Positions 8,644-16,603 of a stretch of DNA of 64,000 bases are shown one piece after another. The stretch's first letter is position 1. Each line of letters opens with the position of its first letter. Location: contig JAQVWN010000004.1 in assembly GCA_028749475.1 (NCBI GenBank), positions 1-64,000 on the forward strand. Reading direction: 5' to 3'. Source of the DNA: Thomasclavelia sp. (GTDB taxonomy: Bacteria > Bacillota_I > Bacilli_A > Erysipelotrichales > Coprobacillaceae). The notes under the pieces are model-generated. The model saw nothing but the letters and a program-made list of their open reading frames with translations. It made no database searches and was not told where the DNA came from. The translations under genes and the position numbers were made by a program.

Positions 8644-9951
8644 TTAGTCTATTTGTTTGAATTTATCTGCACCTTGTTTACATAAAGGACAAACAAAATC
8701 ATCTGGTAAACTATCACCTTCATATACATAGCCACAGACACTACATACATAATGATGTTTTCCTGCTTTGGTTTCTTCTTTTGTTTCACATTCTTTACAA
8801 GAAAGTAATTCTTTAGCTAATGCTTCTATTTTTTCTTCATCACTATCTTTTAAAGCAGAAACAATTGAAACATTATTATCTAAGTAAGTAATATTCTTAG
8901 ATTTTTCTAGCATTGTCTTCATTGTTTTAATAGCCATTGGAGCCCAACTACTATTTTCAATAAAAGCAACAGTTTTATTTTGGAAGTTTCTTTCAACTAA
9001 ATGGTCTATAAATTCTTTCATGAAAGGAAAGATCCCACTATTGTAAGTAGTAGTCGCAAATACAACTTTACCATATCTAAAAGCATCTTCTACTGATTCA
9101 GCCATATCATATCTAGCTAAATCGTTAACCACTACTTTTTTACAACCATTTTGTTCTAGTTTTTCTTTTAATAATTCAACAGCCTTTTTAGTATGCCCAT
9201 AGACTGATGTGTAAGCAATTAGTACACCATCACTTTCAGTATTATAACTAGACCAAGTATTATATTGATTTAAATAATGATCTAAATCTTTATTTAGGAC
9301 AGGTCCATGTAATGGACAAATAATACTAATATCTAAATCTTTGGCTTTCTTTAATAAGGTTTGGACTTGAACACCATACTTACCAACTATTCCAAAATAA
9401 TATCTTCTAGCTTCACAATCCCAATCTTCATTTACATCATTAGCCCCAAACTTCCCAAAAGCATCTGCTGAAAATAATACTTTACTATAACTATCATATG
9501 TAACCATTACTTCTGGCCAATGAACCATTGGTGCAAACACGAATGTTAGTTTATGTTTACCAAGATCTAAAACATCATTGTTATTAACTTCTTTAATGTT
9601 TTTAATATTATTACCAGGGAAATAATTATTAAGCATTTTAAATGTTTTATTATTTCCAACAATAGTTACATCGTTATACTTATCAATAAGATTCATAATG
9701 TTGGCTGAATGATCTGGTTCCATATGTTGGATAATTAAATAATCAGGTTTTCTATCACCTAAGGCTTTTTCAATATTGTTTAACCATTCATCTTTATAGT
9801 TAGCTTCAACACTATCCATAATAGCTATCTTATCGTCCATAATTAGATATGAATTATAAGCCATACCATTAGGTACATCATATTGTCCCTCAAATAAATC
9901 TATTTTGTGATCATCGACTCCTACATAAATAATATCATTAGTAATTTCCAT
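8644..9951 (-). CDS. Flavodiiron protein with fused rubredoxin (flavorubredoxin)
   Basis: This cytosolic enzyme reduces O2 to water or NO to N2O, protecting anaerobes. The N-terminal metallo-beta-lactamase-like domain carries the diiron ligands His76-x-Glu78-x-Asp80-His81 (HMEPDHSAN), and later histidines appear in VHWPEV and CPLHGPV. A flavodoxin domain follows, with the FMN loop AYTSVYGHT. The last 40 residues are a rubredoxin with two CxxC pairs (CSVCGY and CPLCKQG). I start at ATG 9951, with GAGGAGG eight bases upstream, giving 435 residues; an upstream ATG at 9972 would start inside that ribosome site. Having its own rubredoxin removes the need for a separate electron donor. O2 or NO specificity cannot be read from sequence alone. 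Confidence 0.93.
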   Translation of the reverse strand: MEITNDIIYVGVDDHKIDLFEGQYDVPNGMAYNSYLIMDDKIAIMDSVEANYKDEWLNNIEKALGDRKPDYLIIQHMEPDHSANIMNLIDKYNDVTIVGNNKTFKMLNNYFPGNNIKNIKEVNNNDVLDLGKHKLTFVFAPMVHWPEVMVTYDSYSKVLFSADAFGKFGANDVNEDWDCEARRYYFGIVGKYGVQVQTLLKKAKDLDISIICPLHGPVLNKDLDHYLNQYNTWSSYNTESDGVLIAYTSVYGHTKKAVELLKEKLEQNGCKKVVVNDLARYDMAESVEDAFRYGKVVFATTTYNSGIFPFMKEFIDHLVERNFQNKTVAFIENSSWAPMAIKTMKTMLEKSKNITYLDNNVSIVSALKDSDEEKIEALAKELLSCKECETKEETKAGKHHYVCSVCGYVYEGDSLPDDFVCPLCKQGADKFKQID

Positions 9952-9971
9952 AAATACAACCTCCTCATTCA

Positions 9972-10000
9972 ATTATAGTATTGTTAGTACATCCAAGCAA
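9972..10000 (-). promoter_or_regulatory. Promoter of the flavorubredoxin gene
   Basis: On the minus strand TTGCTT (10000-9995), a 17-bp spacer and TATAAT (9977-9972) precede the GAGGAGG ribosome site. Confidence 0.6.
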
Positions 10001-10060
10001 TAAATGGGTGCAATTAAATCTATATTTATAGATATAAAAAGAAGCGTATTTTTACATGTA

Positions 10061-10088
10061 TAGACAATAAAATTAAGAATGATATAAT
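10061..10088 (+). promoter_or_regulatory. Probable promoter of the split wall protein
   Basis: TAGACA (10061-10066), a 16-bp spacer and a consensus TATAAT (10083-10088). The stretch AGACAATAAAATTAAG recurs almost unchanged at the promoter of the dynamin-like gene near 21620. Confidence 0.5.
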
Positions 10089-10135
10089 TAAGGTAGTAAT
10101 TAATCATAATAATTAAATACTAAAGGGGAGCCAAT

Positions 10136-12091
10136 ATGAGAAAAATAATAAGGATAAGTGTATCTTTTATTATAGTTTTTACTATGCTTTTAACATGCAA
10201 TGGTGTTTTAGTAAATGCTGATAATGAAGATACAGTTAGTTATCAACTAGTTGATAACAGTCAAAGTGCAGAAATTACTATTAATCCTGAAACAATCGAT
10301 AATTTAGAAGTGGAAAACGTTAACGTTTCTAATTCCAAGGGAATAGTAAAAGAATTTACAAAGAGTGATTCTTATCAATTAACGGTATCTGAAAATGATA
10401 CCTATGATATTGTAGTTACATATAATGATACTGATAAGACTACAAAATCATATGAATTAAAGATAACAGATATTAAAACAAATGAAGAAAGTAAAACCAC
10501 AGAAAATGTAAAAGAAGAAAAGACAATTGAAAGTGCTAAAGAAACTACTTTTACAGTAAAATATCATTTGAATAATGCAACTAATAATAATTCATTAGCG
10601 ACTGGAGCTTATTTTAGTAGCAATAATAGTCAAGATTTAGAAGTTAGTAATATAGCTTCAGGAACAGAGTTAAAAAATGCTGGTTACACTTATGGTACAC
10701 CATCTAATGCTAGTGGTTATTCCAATAGTGGAACTATTGTAAATAGTAATGCATTGTTATTATGTTGGAGAGATGCTAGTGATACGATTTATAGTACACT
10801 AGATACTGTAACAACTGATTTAGATTTATATGCTTATTGGGCTAGTGATGCTAACAAGGATGGAGTTATGGATCAAGCTGTTCAAGACTATGTAATTAAT
10901 ACTACTATTGGCGGAACTCTTGATGGGGAGATAACAACTAAAACCGGAGCAACTCAGCATAAAACTACTGATGTAAACGGAAAAACTGTTTACAATATTT
11001 CTTATAATTTATTTGTAGCTACAGGTAGTACACTAATGAGTCAAATGGTGCCTCTTATGGTTGGGACTTCCGATTACCGTAATAGTGATACATACGCAAA
11101 TCTCTTAAAAAATAAAACAGGATTAATAATAAATTCATGTAATCAGCCAAGAACTTTATCAAATGCTATTTCATCATCTATGCCAACAATAATACCTGAT
11201 AGAGGGAAAAAAGTGGTTGGTTTTAGTACAGATAGTAAGGTGCTAACTGCGACAGATTGTTTGACTTATGAACCAACATCAGCTTTGCAAACATATACTG
11301 CAACATATGGTGATATAGCGAAAGTAAAAATCACTTATGATTTAAATGATGCTGATGCTAAGTTTGCTTCAAATCAAAAAAACATCTTAGAAGTTGATGC
11401 TTATGTAGGCGAAAAACTTTCTCAAGCTGGCATTGTATATGGGACTCCAGATGGTACAAAGGGGGCTTATAAAACAACTGGTGATATTGTTAATAATGAT
11501 AAAATGTTAATACTATGGGAAGATGAAGAAGGAAATCCAGTTAATATTGAGACTGTTATTACCCAATCAATGACGCTTCACGCCGAATGGGTAACAGATC
11601 AAGATAATGATGGATACCCTGATGGATCCATTCAAAAATATGAATTAAAAACTAATGAATATGGGCGCTTTACTAAAGACCCAGAGATGAAGAAAGGTGG
11701 GTCGTTTACTACTAGATATGATCCTAGTGATACATCTCATGTTTATCCAATATATGAAATTGAATATAATGAAATGATTAATATAGGATATGATACTACA
11801 TCATTTGCTCAATTAATAGTTATGATGAAGGCACTTAGACCGAATATAAATTATACCAGCAAGATTGATACAATACTGAAAAAAGTCGAATCTGCTAGAG
11901 ATTCAGATAAACCATTAGAAAAAGCTTTTACAACTCCACCAGTTCATTCAGGACTATCAATAAATCCATTAATTGATTGGGAGTCTGATGGAAATAATTT
12001 GGATGATTCAACTTATTTAACATATGTCCCAACTAGTGATGATCAAAAATTTACATCGCTAATTATGCAGAACTTGAAAAATGCAAGGTGA
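10136..12091 (+). CDS. Repeat-rich wall protein, N-terminal part (gene split by frameshift)
   Basis: The reading frame starts at ATG 10136 behind AGGGGAG and encodes a signal peptide (about residues 1-27, ending VLVNADN). Two large repeat units follow. Each contains a TYxLN opening, a TTGDIVN...ILWxD segment, a LYAYW/LHAEW strand and a calcium-loop-like sequence (DANKDGVMD, then DQDNDGYPDG). The units are about 250 residues apart. The frame ends at TGA 12089-12091 in the middle of the third unit, and the unit continues in another frame downstream. This piece alone has no wall anchor, so if the break is real it would be a secreted truncated protein. The intact gene would encode about 1240 residues. 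Confidence 0.7.
   Translation: MRKIIRISVSFIIVFTMLLTCNGVLVNADNEDTVSYQLVDNSQSAEITINPETIDNLEVENVNVSNSKGIVKEFTKSDSYQLTVSENDTYDIVVTYNDTDKTTKSYELKITDIKTNEESKTTENVKEEKTIESAKETTFTVKYHLNNATNNNSLATGAYFSSNNSQDLEVSNIASGTELKNAGYTYGTPSNASGYSNSGTIVNSNALLLCWRDASDTIYSTLDTVTTDLDLYAYWASDANKDGVMDQAVQDYVINTTIGGTLDGEITTKTGATQHKTTDVNGKTVYNISYNLFVATGSTLMSQMVPLMVGTSDYRNSDTYANLLKNKTGLIINSCNQPRTLSNAISSSMPTIIPDRGKKVVGFSTDSKVLTATDCLTYEPTSALQTYTATYGDIAKVKITYDLNDADAKFASNQKNILEVDAYVGEKLSQAGIVYGTPDGTKGAYKTTGDIVNNDKMLILWEDEEGNPVNIETVITQSMTLHAEWVTDQDNDGYPDGSIQKYELKTNEYGRFTKDPEMKKGGSFTTRYDPSDTSHVYPIYEIEYNEMINIGYDTTSFAQLIVMMKALRPNINYTSKIDTILKKVESARDSDKPLEKAFTTPPVHSGLSINPLIDWESDGNNLDDSTYLTYVPTSDDQKFTSLIMQNLKNAR
12043..12090 (+). 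other. Frameshift junction inside the wall-protein gene
   Basis: The downstream frame is open from 12043, where the preceding in-frame TGA at 12040 ends. Read in that frame, 12061-12105 gives NYAELEKCKVTYHLG, which aligns with TYGDIAKVKITYDLN of the previous repeat unit. The switch is a net loss of one or gain of two bases, probably near 12050-12060. No canonical slippery heptamer is present, so a mutation or assembly error is more likely than programmed frameshifting. Confidence 0.75.
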
Positions 12092-13860
12092 CATATCATT
12101 TAGGTGATAAAGGAACATTGGCTACAAATGGTGTACATGATTATACATCAAATACTTATGTTGGAATAGAATATCGATATACTGATTATTTAGTAGGGTT
12201 TGCTAATGTTACACCAAGGTTTAGCACTACTGGCGATATTGTAAATGATTCTCAAATATTAATAGCGTGGGTTGATTCTAGTGGTAAACTTGTGGCCCCA
12301 TCTGATGTAACTGATGGTAATATCGATTTATATGCACGTTGGGTCAGTGATGACAATTTAGACCAATCTGCTGATGAATTGAACCATAATTTTCAACTAG
12401 ATACCTCAACACATGGATCATTTACAGATAGTATTACATCAAAACAACAAGTAATTAATAAAGAACTTACAGCTACTCCAAGTATGAAATTACAAGACAT
12501 TTCTACTATTTCTACCCAAGATAAAGTTACAAATATTTTAGTTGATAACTTTGCTTATACGGGAGCTAGAAAAGATCTTCCAGCTTCAATATTACAGCTT
12601 ATTAACTTAAGAACGACTCCTCTTTATGAGACTATCATTATAAAAGCGGAACAATTAGTTCTTGATGGAATGAATGGCAATTGTCCATTAGGGGATGCAA
12701 TTAATGGTTTGCCAGAACTAAATGTTGATAATGGATATGTATTTAAATACTGGCAAGATGAAGATGGAAATAAATATACTAATGAACAATTACTTGCTAT
12801 CAAACAAGTCAAAACTACGCAAAAATATACAGCTATTTATGAACCTATTAGTTACGATATAACTTATGAGTTAAATGGCGGAACTAATTCAAGTGCTAAT
12901 CCAAAAGGATATAATATTGAATCTGATGATATTGACTATGCTAATCCAACTAAAAAAGGATATGATTTTGCTGGTTGGTACTTAGATAGTGATTTCCAAA
13001 CAAAAGTTGAAAAGACTACTACCGGAAGCAGTGGAGATATTACTTTATATGCTAAATGGACTGTTAGAAACGATACTCCTTATAGTGTTAAGTATTATGT
13101 CGATAATGGCCAAGGTGGATATAATCTTCATAAAGAAGAGAATCTAATTGGTACCACTGAATCGACTGTTACTGCAACTCCAATTAATATTGCTAAATAT
13201 ACTTATGATAGCGGTAATGATAAGGAAGTATTATCAAGTGAGGTAAATGGTAATGGTAGTACTGAATTAAAATTGTATTATACACTTAATAAAACTTATA
13301 ATAATATTGACTTTGATTTGAATGGTCATGGTAATGATAAGATATCTTCTCAAGTAATTGAGAACAATAAAACTTTAACTAAACCAAAAGATCCGATAGA
13401 TAATGGTTATGGTTTCTATGGTTGGTTTACTGATAAGGATTGTTTACATCCTTATAACTTTGATGAACCAGTAACTAAAAGCATGACTCTTTATGCTGGT
13501 TGGATTGATAGTGCATCAATAAATATGGGATCATATAAGATAAACTATTATAAAATCAAAAAAAATGGAAAGTACAAATTGTATAAGACAACTACTAATA
13601 AAAATATACCTTATGGTACCCATGTAAATGCTGCTATTATTAGCATAGATGGCTATCATCTAAATAGTAGTGTTAATAATACAAGTTTATCTGGATATGT
13701 ATTACCTAATGCTGATTTAGTGTTGAATTTATATTACGATAAAAATGAAATTGCTGTTAGTAAAGCAGCAAGTACTGGCGATAATGTTAATATAACAACT
13801 TATGTTACTTTATTACTAGGATCTATATTAGTTATATTAAAGAAAAAATATGCTAAATAA
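12088..13860 (+). CDS. Repeat-rich wall protein, C-terminal part (gene split by frameshift)
   Basis: This frame has only a GTG at 12088 as a possible start. It has no ribosome site and no signal peptide, so it is best read as the continuation of the gene beginning at 10136. It completes the third large repeat (YHLGDKGTL...TTGDIVNDSQILIAW), including a degenerate calcium-like loop SDDNLDQSADE. Two InlB-type repeats follow, with YELNGG...FAGWY...LYAKW (about residues 255-325) and DLNGHG...FYGWF...LYAGW (about residues 400-470). The C terminus has a sorting-like signal (AASTGDN), a hydrophobic segment and KKKYAK. As it stands, this part would not be exported. Confidence 0.65.
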   Translation: MTYHLGDKGTLATNGVHDYTSNTYVGIEYRYTDYLVGFANVTPRFSTTGDIVNDSQILIAWVDSSGKLVAPSDVTDGNIDLYARWVSDDNLDQSADELNHNFQLDTSTHGSFTDSITSKQQVINKELTATPSMKLQDISTISTQDKVTNILVDNFAYTGARKDLPASILQLINLRTTPLYETIIIKAEQLVLDGMNGNCPLGDAINGLPELNVDNGYVFKYWQDEDGNKYTNEQLLAIKQVKTTQKYTAIYEPISYDITYELNGGTNSSANPKGYNIESDDIDYANPTKKGYDFAGWYLDSDFQTKVEKTTTGSSGDITLYAKWTVRNDTPYSVKYYVDNGQGGYNLHKEENLIGTTESTVTATPINIAKYTYDSGNDKEVLSSEVNGNGSTELKLYYTLNKTYNNIDFDLNGHGNDKISSQVIENNKTLTKPKDPIDNGYGFYGWFTDKDCLHPYNFDEPVTKSMTLYAGWIDSASINMGSYKINYYKIKKNGKYKLYKTTTNKNIPYGTHVNAAIISIDGYHLNSSVNNTSLSGYVLPNADLVLNLYYDKNEIAVSKAASTGDNVNITTYVTLLLGSILVILKKKYAK

Positions 13861-13862
13861 TT

Positions 13863-13890
13863 ATTGGGAATGGCAATTGCCATTCCCAAT
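13863..13890 (+). terminator. Perfect 28-bp palindrome after the split wall protein
   Basis: ATTGGGAATGGCAA (13863-13876) is followed immediately by its reverse complement (13877-13890). The hairpin is strong, but the downstream T content is weak (TAATTTATAG). It is probably a terminator; a protein-binding site for the next gene is the alternative. Confidence 0.6.
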
Positions 13891-13935
13891 TAATTTATAG
13901 ATGTGTATAATAAAGACAAATAAAAGGGGATAAGT

Positions 13936-14343
13936 ATGTTAAAAGATGATGCGATTAAATATTATAAAGAAGGATATAACTGTGCTGAAAGTATTATTAG
14001 AGGAGCTAATGACTATTATGATTTAAAACTTCATGATCATGATATGAAAATGGTTGCTGCTTTTGGTATTGGACTTCAAGTTGGTGATACTTGTGGAGCA
14101 TTAAATAGTGCAGCCTGTGTTATTAGTAGTAAATATATCGAAACTAAAGCTCATGATAATCCAAGGGAACTTCAAAAGATAACTAGTACTTTAGTAAAGT
14201 CTTTTGAAGATAAAATGGGTTCTCGTCTTTGTCCTAAAGTAAGAGCCAAATACTTTACACCAGAACTTAGATGTCAAAACACTGTTAGTCATACATGTGA
14301 TATCTTAGAAACTGTAATTAATGATTGTGAAGCAAGCAAATAA
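13936..14343 (+). CDS. C_GCAxxG_C_C family redox-active small protein
   Basis: The 135-residue cytosolic protein carries the family's spaced cysteines: GYNCAESIIRG near the N terminus, VGDTCGALNSAACVIS (about residues 53-68), LCPKVRAKY, and two more in RCQNTVSHTCDI. The family is named for this pattern and is thought to bind metal or act in redox chemistry; no reaction is established. ATG 13936 follows AAGGGGA at good spacing. A TATAAT at 13906-13911 may be the -10 box, though no good -35 accompanies it. The gene is monocistronic. Confidence 0.8.
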   Translation: MLKDDAIKYYKEGYNCAESIIRGANDYYDLKLHDHDMKMVAAFGIGLQVGDTCGALNSAACVISSKYIETKAHDNPRELQKITSTLVKSFEDKMGSRLCPKVRAKYFTPELRCQNTVSHTCDILETVINDCEASK

Positions 14344-14372
14344 ACAACTAATAATTAGTTGTTTATTTTTTT
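14342..14372 (+). terminator. Intrinsic terminator after the cysteine-rich gene
   Basis: AAACAACTAA (14342-14351) pairs with TTAGTTGTTT (14355-14364), followed by A and a T run. It begins within the stop codon. Confidence 0.85.
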
Positions 14373-14413
14373 ATTTCACAATAAGTTCATCTTTATTATT
14401 TATGATATTTAAT

Positions 14414-14419
14414 TATAAT
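14414..14419 (+). promoter_or_regulatory. -10 box seven bases before tcdA
   Basis: A consensus TATAAT ends only seven bases upstream of ATG 14427, so initiation would fall at or next to the start codon. No convincing -35 is visible. See the finding on possible leaderless transcription. Confidence 0.4.
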
Positions 14420-14426
14420 AGGGTTT

Positions 14427-15113
14427 ATGAGTACTCAATTTGATCGAACAATTAAAATAATTGGTGAAACTGCCCAGAATAATCTCCACAATAAAAAAGT
14501 AGCTGTCTTTGGACTAGGTGGAGTAGGAAGCTACACTGTTGAGGCTTTAGTAAGAGCTGGGATTGGTTCATTAGTTTTAATTGATTTTGATACCATTGAT
14601 CTAACTAATATCAATCGTCAGTTATACGCTTTACATTCAACTATCGGTAAAAAAAAGATTGATGTTGCTAAAGAAAGATGTTTGGATATTAATCCCAATC
14701 TAAAGATTGAAACATATGATGAGTTATATCTTCCAGATAAAACTCATGACTATCTGTTTAAAGATGTAGACTATGTGATAGACTGTATTGATAATGTTAG
14801 TGGAAAAATTGGACTTATAGAAGAGTGCCATCAAGATAATATTAGAATTATATCTTGTATGGGAACTGGTAATAAATTGGATCCCTCATTACTAGAAATC
14901 ACAACTATTGATAAAACTAGTATTTGTCCACTAGCTAGAGTAATGAGAAAGAAGTTAAAGGAAAAAGGACTTAATAAAACGATGGTGTTATATTCCAAGG
15001 AACAACCTATATCTATTAATGATAGAACACCAGGAAGTATAAGTTATGTACCAAGTAGTGCTGGTTTACTAATAGCCAGTAAAGTAATAAATGAACTAAT
15101 GGAGGAAAAGTAA
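14427..15113 (+). CDS. tcdA: tRNA threonylcarbamoyladenosine dehydratase (TcdA, ThiF/E1-like)
   Basis: This ATP-dependent enzyme cyclises the t6A37 modification of tRNA to ct6A. The 228 residues show an E1-like Rossmann fold: GLGGVGSYTVEALVRAG (about residues 28-44), DFDTIDLTNINRQ, then the catalytic-loop region IISCMGTGNKLDPS and the typical C-terminal PGSISYVPSSAGL. The length fits TcdA rather than ThiF or MoeB, and no CxxC zinc pairs are seen. It heads a tight operon, with the next gene one base after its stop. The ribosome site is weak (AGGG). Confidence 0.88.
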   Translation: MSTQFDRTIKIIGETAQNNLHNKKVAVFGLGGVGSYTVEALVRAGIGSLVLIDFDTIDLTNINRQLYALHSTIGKKKIDVAKERCLDINPNLKIETYDELYLPDKTHDYLFKDVDYVIDCIDNVSGKIGLIEECHQDNIRIISCMGTGNKLDPSLLEITTIDKTSICPLARVMRKKLKEKGLNKTMVLYSKEQPISINDRTPGSISYVPSSAGLLIASKVINELMEEK

Positions 15114-15114
15114 A

Positions 15115-15360
15115 ATGGAAGGTATTGTAGAAATAGATAAAGAAAAATATTTTGATAATTGTCGAAAGATAGTTGTTGAAATGTTAACGGATGAAGAATT
15201 AAGTGAAGCTCAATTTGATCAATTAACTAATGAGATAATGGATTTATGTTTATATTATGGTGGCGATTTTGCTGATGATAATATTAAATATATTGTTGAA
15301 GATTATAAAAAAAGAGATGGAATTAAAAGATTTAAAAAAATGTATCGAGGTATGGAATAA
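15115..15360 (+). CDS. Small acidic hypothetical protein in the tcdA operon
   Basis: The 81-residue protein starts one base after tcdA behind GGAGG, and its stop TAA shares its last base with the ATG of the esterase gene. That tight packing makes it a real, translated gene. It is helical and charged (DEELSEAQFDQLTNEIMDLC), has no membrane span or signal, and ends KKMYRGME. I do not recognise the family. Confidence 0.7.
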   Translation: MEGIVEIDKEKYFDNCRKIVVEMLTDEELSEAQFDQLTNEIMDLCLYYGGDFADDNIKYIVEDYKKRDGIKRFKKMYRGME

Positions 15361-16094
15361 TGCAACACTATATCGAACTTCCAACTCCTAAAGGAATACT
15401 AAGAGGACATTTCCATAAACCTGATGTTGATAAACATCCCGTTTTAATTATCTTTCATGGCTTTACTGGTGATAAAACAGGAACAAAGTTTTCATATGTT
15501 CAACTTGCTAGAATGTTAGAAGCTAAAGGAATAGCTACGATGAGAATGGACTTTTTAGGAAGTGGAGAAAGTGATTTAAACTTTGTTGATATGACATTTA
15601 AAGACGAACTTTCTTGTGCCAGAATCATGATTGAAGAAGTAATGAAGATGGAAAATTGCACAGAAATTTATGTCTTAGGACATTCAATGGGTGGGGCTAT
15701 TGCTTCTGAACTTTCAAAGCTATACCCAAATGAAATCAAGAAACTTTGTCTATGGGCACCAGCTTTAAACTTACCTGATGCGATAGAATACTTAACAGGT
15801 AAAGTGCCTAGAGCTAAGACATATGATCATGAAGGATATGAAATATCAGATGCTTTTGTGGAAGATATTATTAGTCGTGATTTATACAAGGATTTAGATG
15901 CTTATAAGAATGATTTATTAATAATTCATGGAGATGCTGATACAACAGTACCTTATAAAATAAATGAAAAATATAATAAGTTATATAATAAACATCAGTT
16001 TATTACTATTAAAGGTGGTTCTCATTCTTTTGATAAACTTTCTGATATTAAAGAAGTATTAAAATTAACTTTTGAATTTTTTGGAGGAGAGTAA
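15360..16094 (+). CDS. Alpha/beta-hydrolase (esterase)
   Basis: The 244-residue serine hydrolase resembles cinnamoyl/feruloyl esterases and bacterial acyl esterases. It has the oxyanion strand IIFHGFTGDKTG (about residues 28-39), the nucleophile elbow LGHSMGGA (about residues 102-109), an acid in IIHGDADTTVPY and the catalytic histidine in KGGSHSFD. There is no signal peptide, so it acts in the cytosol. It overlaps its neighbours on both sides by single bases. The natural substrate is not readable from sequence. Confidence 0.87.
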   Translation: MQHYIELPTPKGILRGHFHKPDVDKHPVLIIFHGFTGDKTGTKFSYVQLARMLEAKGIATMRMDFLGSGESDLNFVDMTFKDELSCARIMIEEVMKMENCTEIYVLGHSMGGAIASELSKLYPNEIKKLCLWAPALNLPDAIEYLTGKVPRAKTYDHEGYEISDAFVEDIISRDLYKDLDAYKNDLLIIHGDADTTVPYKINEKYNKLYNKHQFITIKGGSHSFDKLSDIKEVLKLTFEFFGGE

Positions 16095-16579
16095 TGAATT
16101 ATTGTAGTAAATGTGGAACAAAATTAATCCAAAAACAAGATGGTATTGATGGTTTAGTACCATATTGTCCATCTTGTAATGAATATCGTTATGAACAATT
16201 TAATAGTGCTATCTCTTCTATAGTCTTTAATAAAAATAAAGATAAAGTACTTTTAATTCAACAATATAATCGAAATGATAATATCTTAATTGCGGGATAT
16301 ATCACTAAAGGTGAAAATGCCAAAGAAACATTAGTGAGAGAGATTCAAGAAGAAGTAGGACTAAAAGTATTAAGTTATAAATATAATGATAATGAATACT
16401 TTGAAAAAACTAATACTCTAATTCATAATTATATGGTTGTAGTTGATAGTGAAAACTATCAACTAACTGATGAAGTAGATAAAGCAACTTGGTTTACTAA
16501 AGAAGAAGCATTAGAAAATATAAAACCTAATTCTTTAGCCAAACACTTTTTAGAAGAATGCTTTAATAAAATAGCGTAA
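16094..16579 (+). CDS. NUDIX hydrolase with N-terminal zinc ribbon
   Basis: The 161-residue protein starts with a zinc ribbon, CSKCGTKL...YCPSCNEYR (residues 4-37), followed by a NUDIX fold. The NUDIX box GYITKGENAKETLVREIQEE, continuing VGL, fits Gx5Ex7REUxEExGU exactly, so it should hydrolyse a nucleoside-diphosphate-linked substrate with Mg. The ribbon resembles that of NudC-type NAD pyrophosphatases, but the protein is shorter and lacks their extra N-terminal domain. Its start overlaps the esterase stop by one base. It is the last gene of the tcdA operon. Confidence 0.85.
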   Translation: MNYCSKCGTKLIQKQDGIDGLVPYCPSCNEYRYEQFNSAISSIVFNKNKDKVLLIQQYNRNDNILIAGYITKGENAKETLVREIQEEVGLKVLSYKYNDNEYFEKTNTLIHNYMVVVDSENYQLTDEVDKATWFTKEEALENIKPNSLAKHFLEECFNKIA

Positions 16580-16603
16580 GACTATGTCTTACGCTTATAT
16601 TTT
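16573..16603. terminator. Bidirectional terminator between the NUDIX gene and rsmH
   Basis: AGCGTAAGAC (16573-16582) and GTCTTACGCT (16586-16595) form a perfect 10-bp stem followed by an AT-rich tract. It spans the NUDIX stop codon and abuts the rsmH stop. Confidence 0.8.

Noticed and set aside
12043-12090. Programmed -1 frameshifting in the wall-protein gene
   Set aside because: No canonical X-XXY-YYZ slippery heptamer and no clear downstream hairpin; the CAA-AAA-TTT run does not allow matched re-pairing.
12040-12091. TGA read as tryptophan (mycoplasma-type code) to explain the broken wall protein
   Set aside because: Reading through TGA does not join the two repeat halves, because a frame change is needed. 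Other genes use TGA as an ordinary stop, for example at 27694-27696 where it overlaps the next ATG.
13863-13890. 28-bp perfect palindrome as a phage attachment site or transposon end
   Set aside because: No integrase, transposase or second copy is present; its position after a stop codon fits a transcription terminator.
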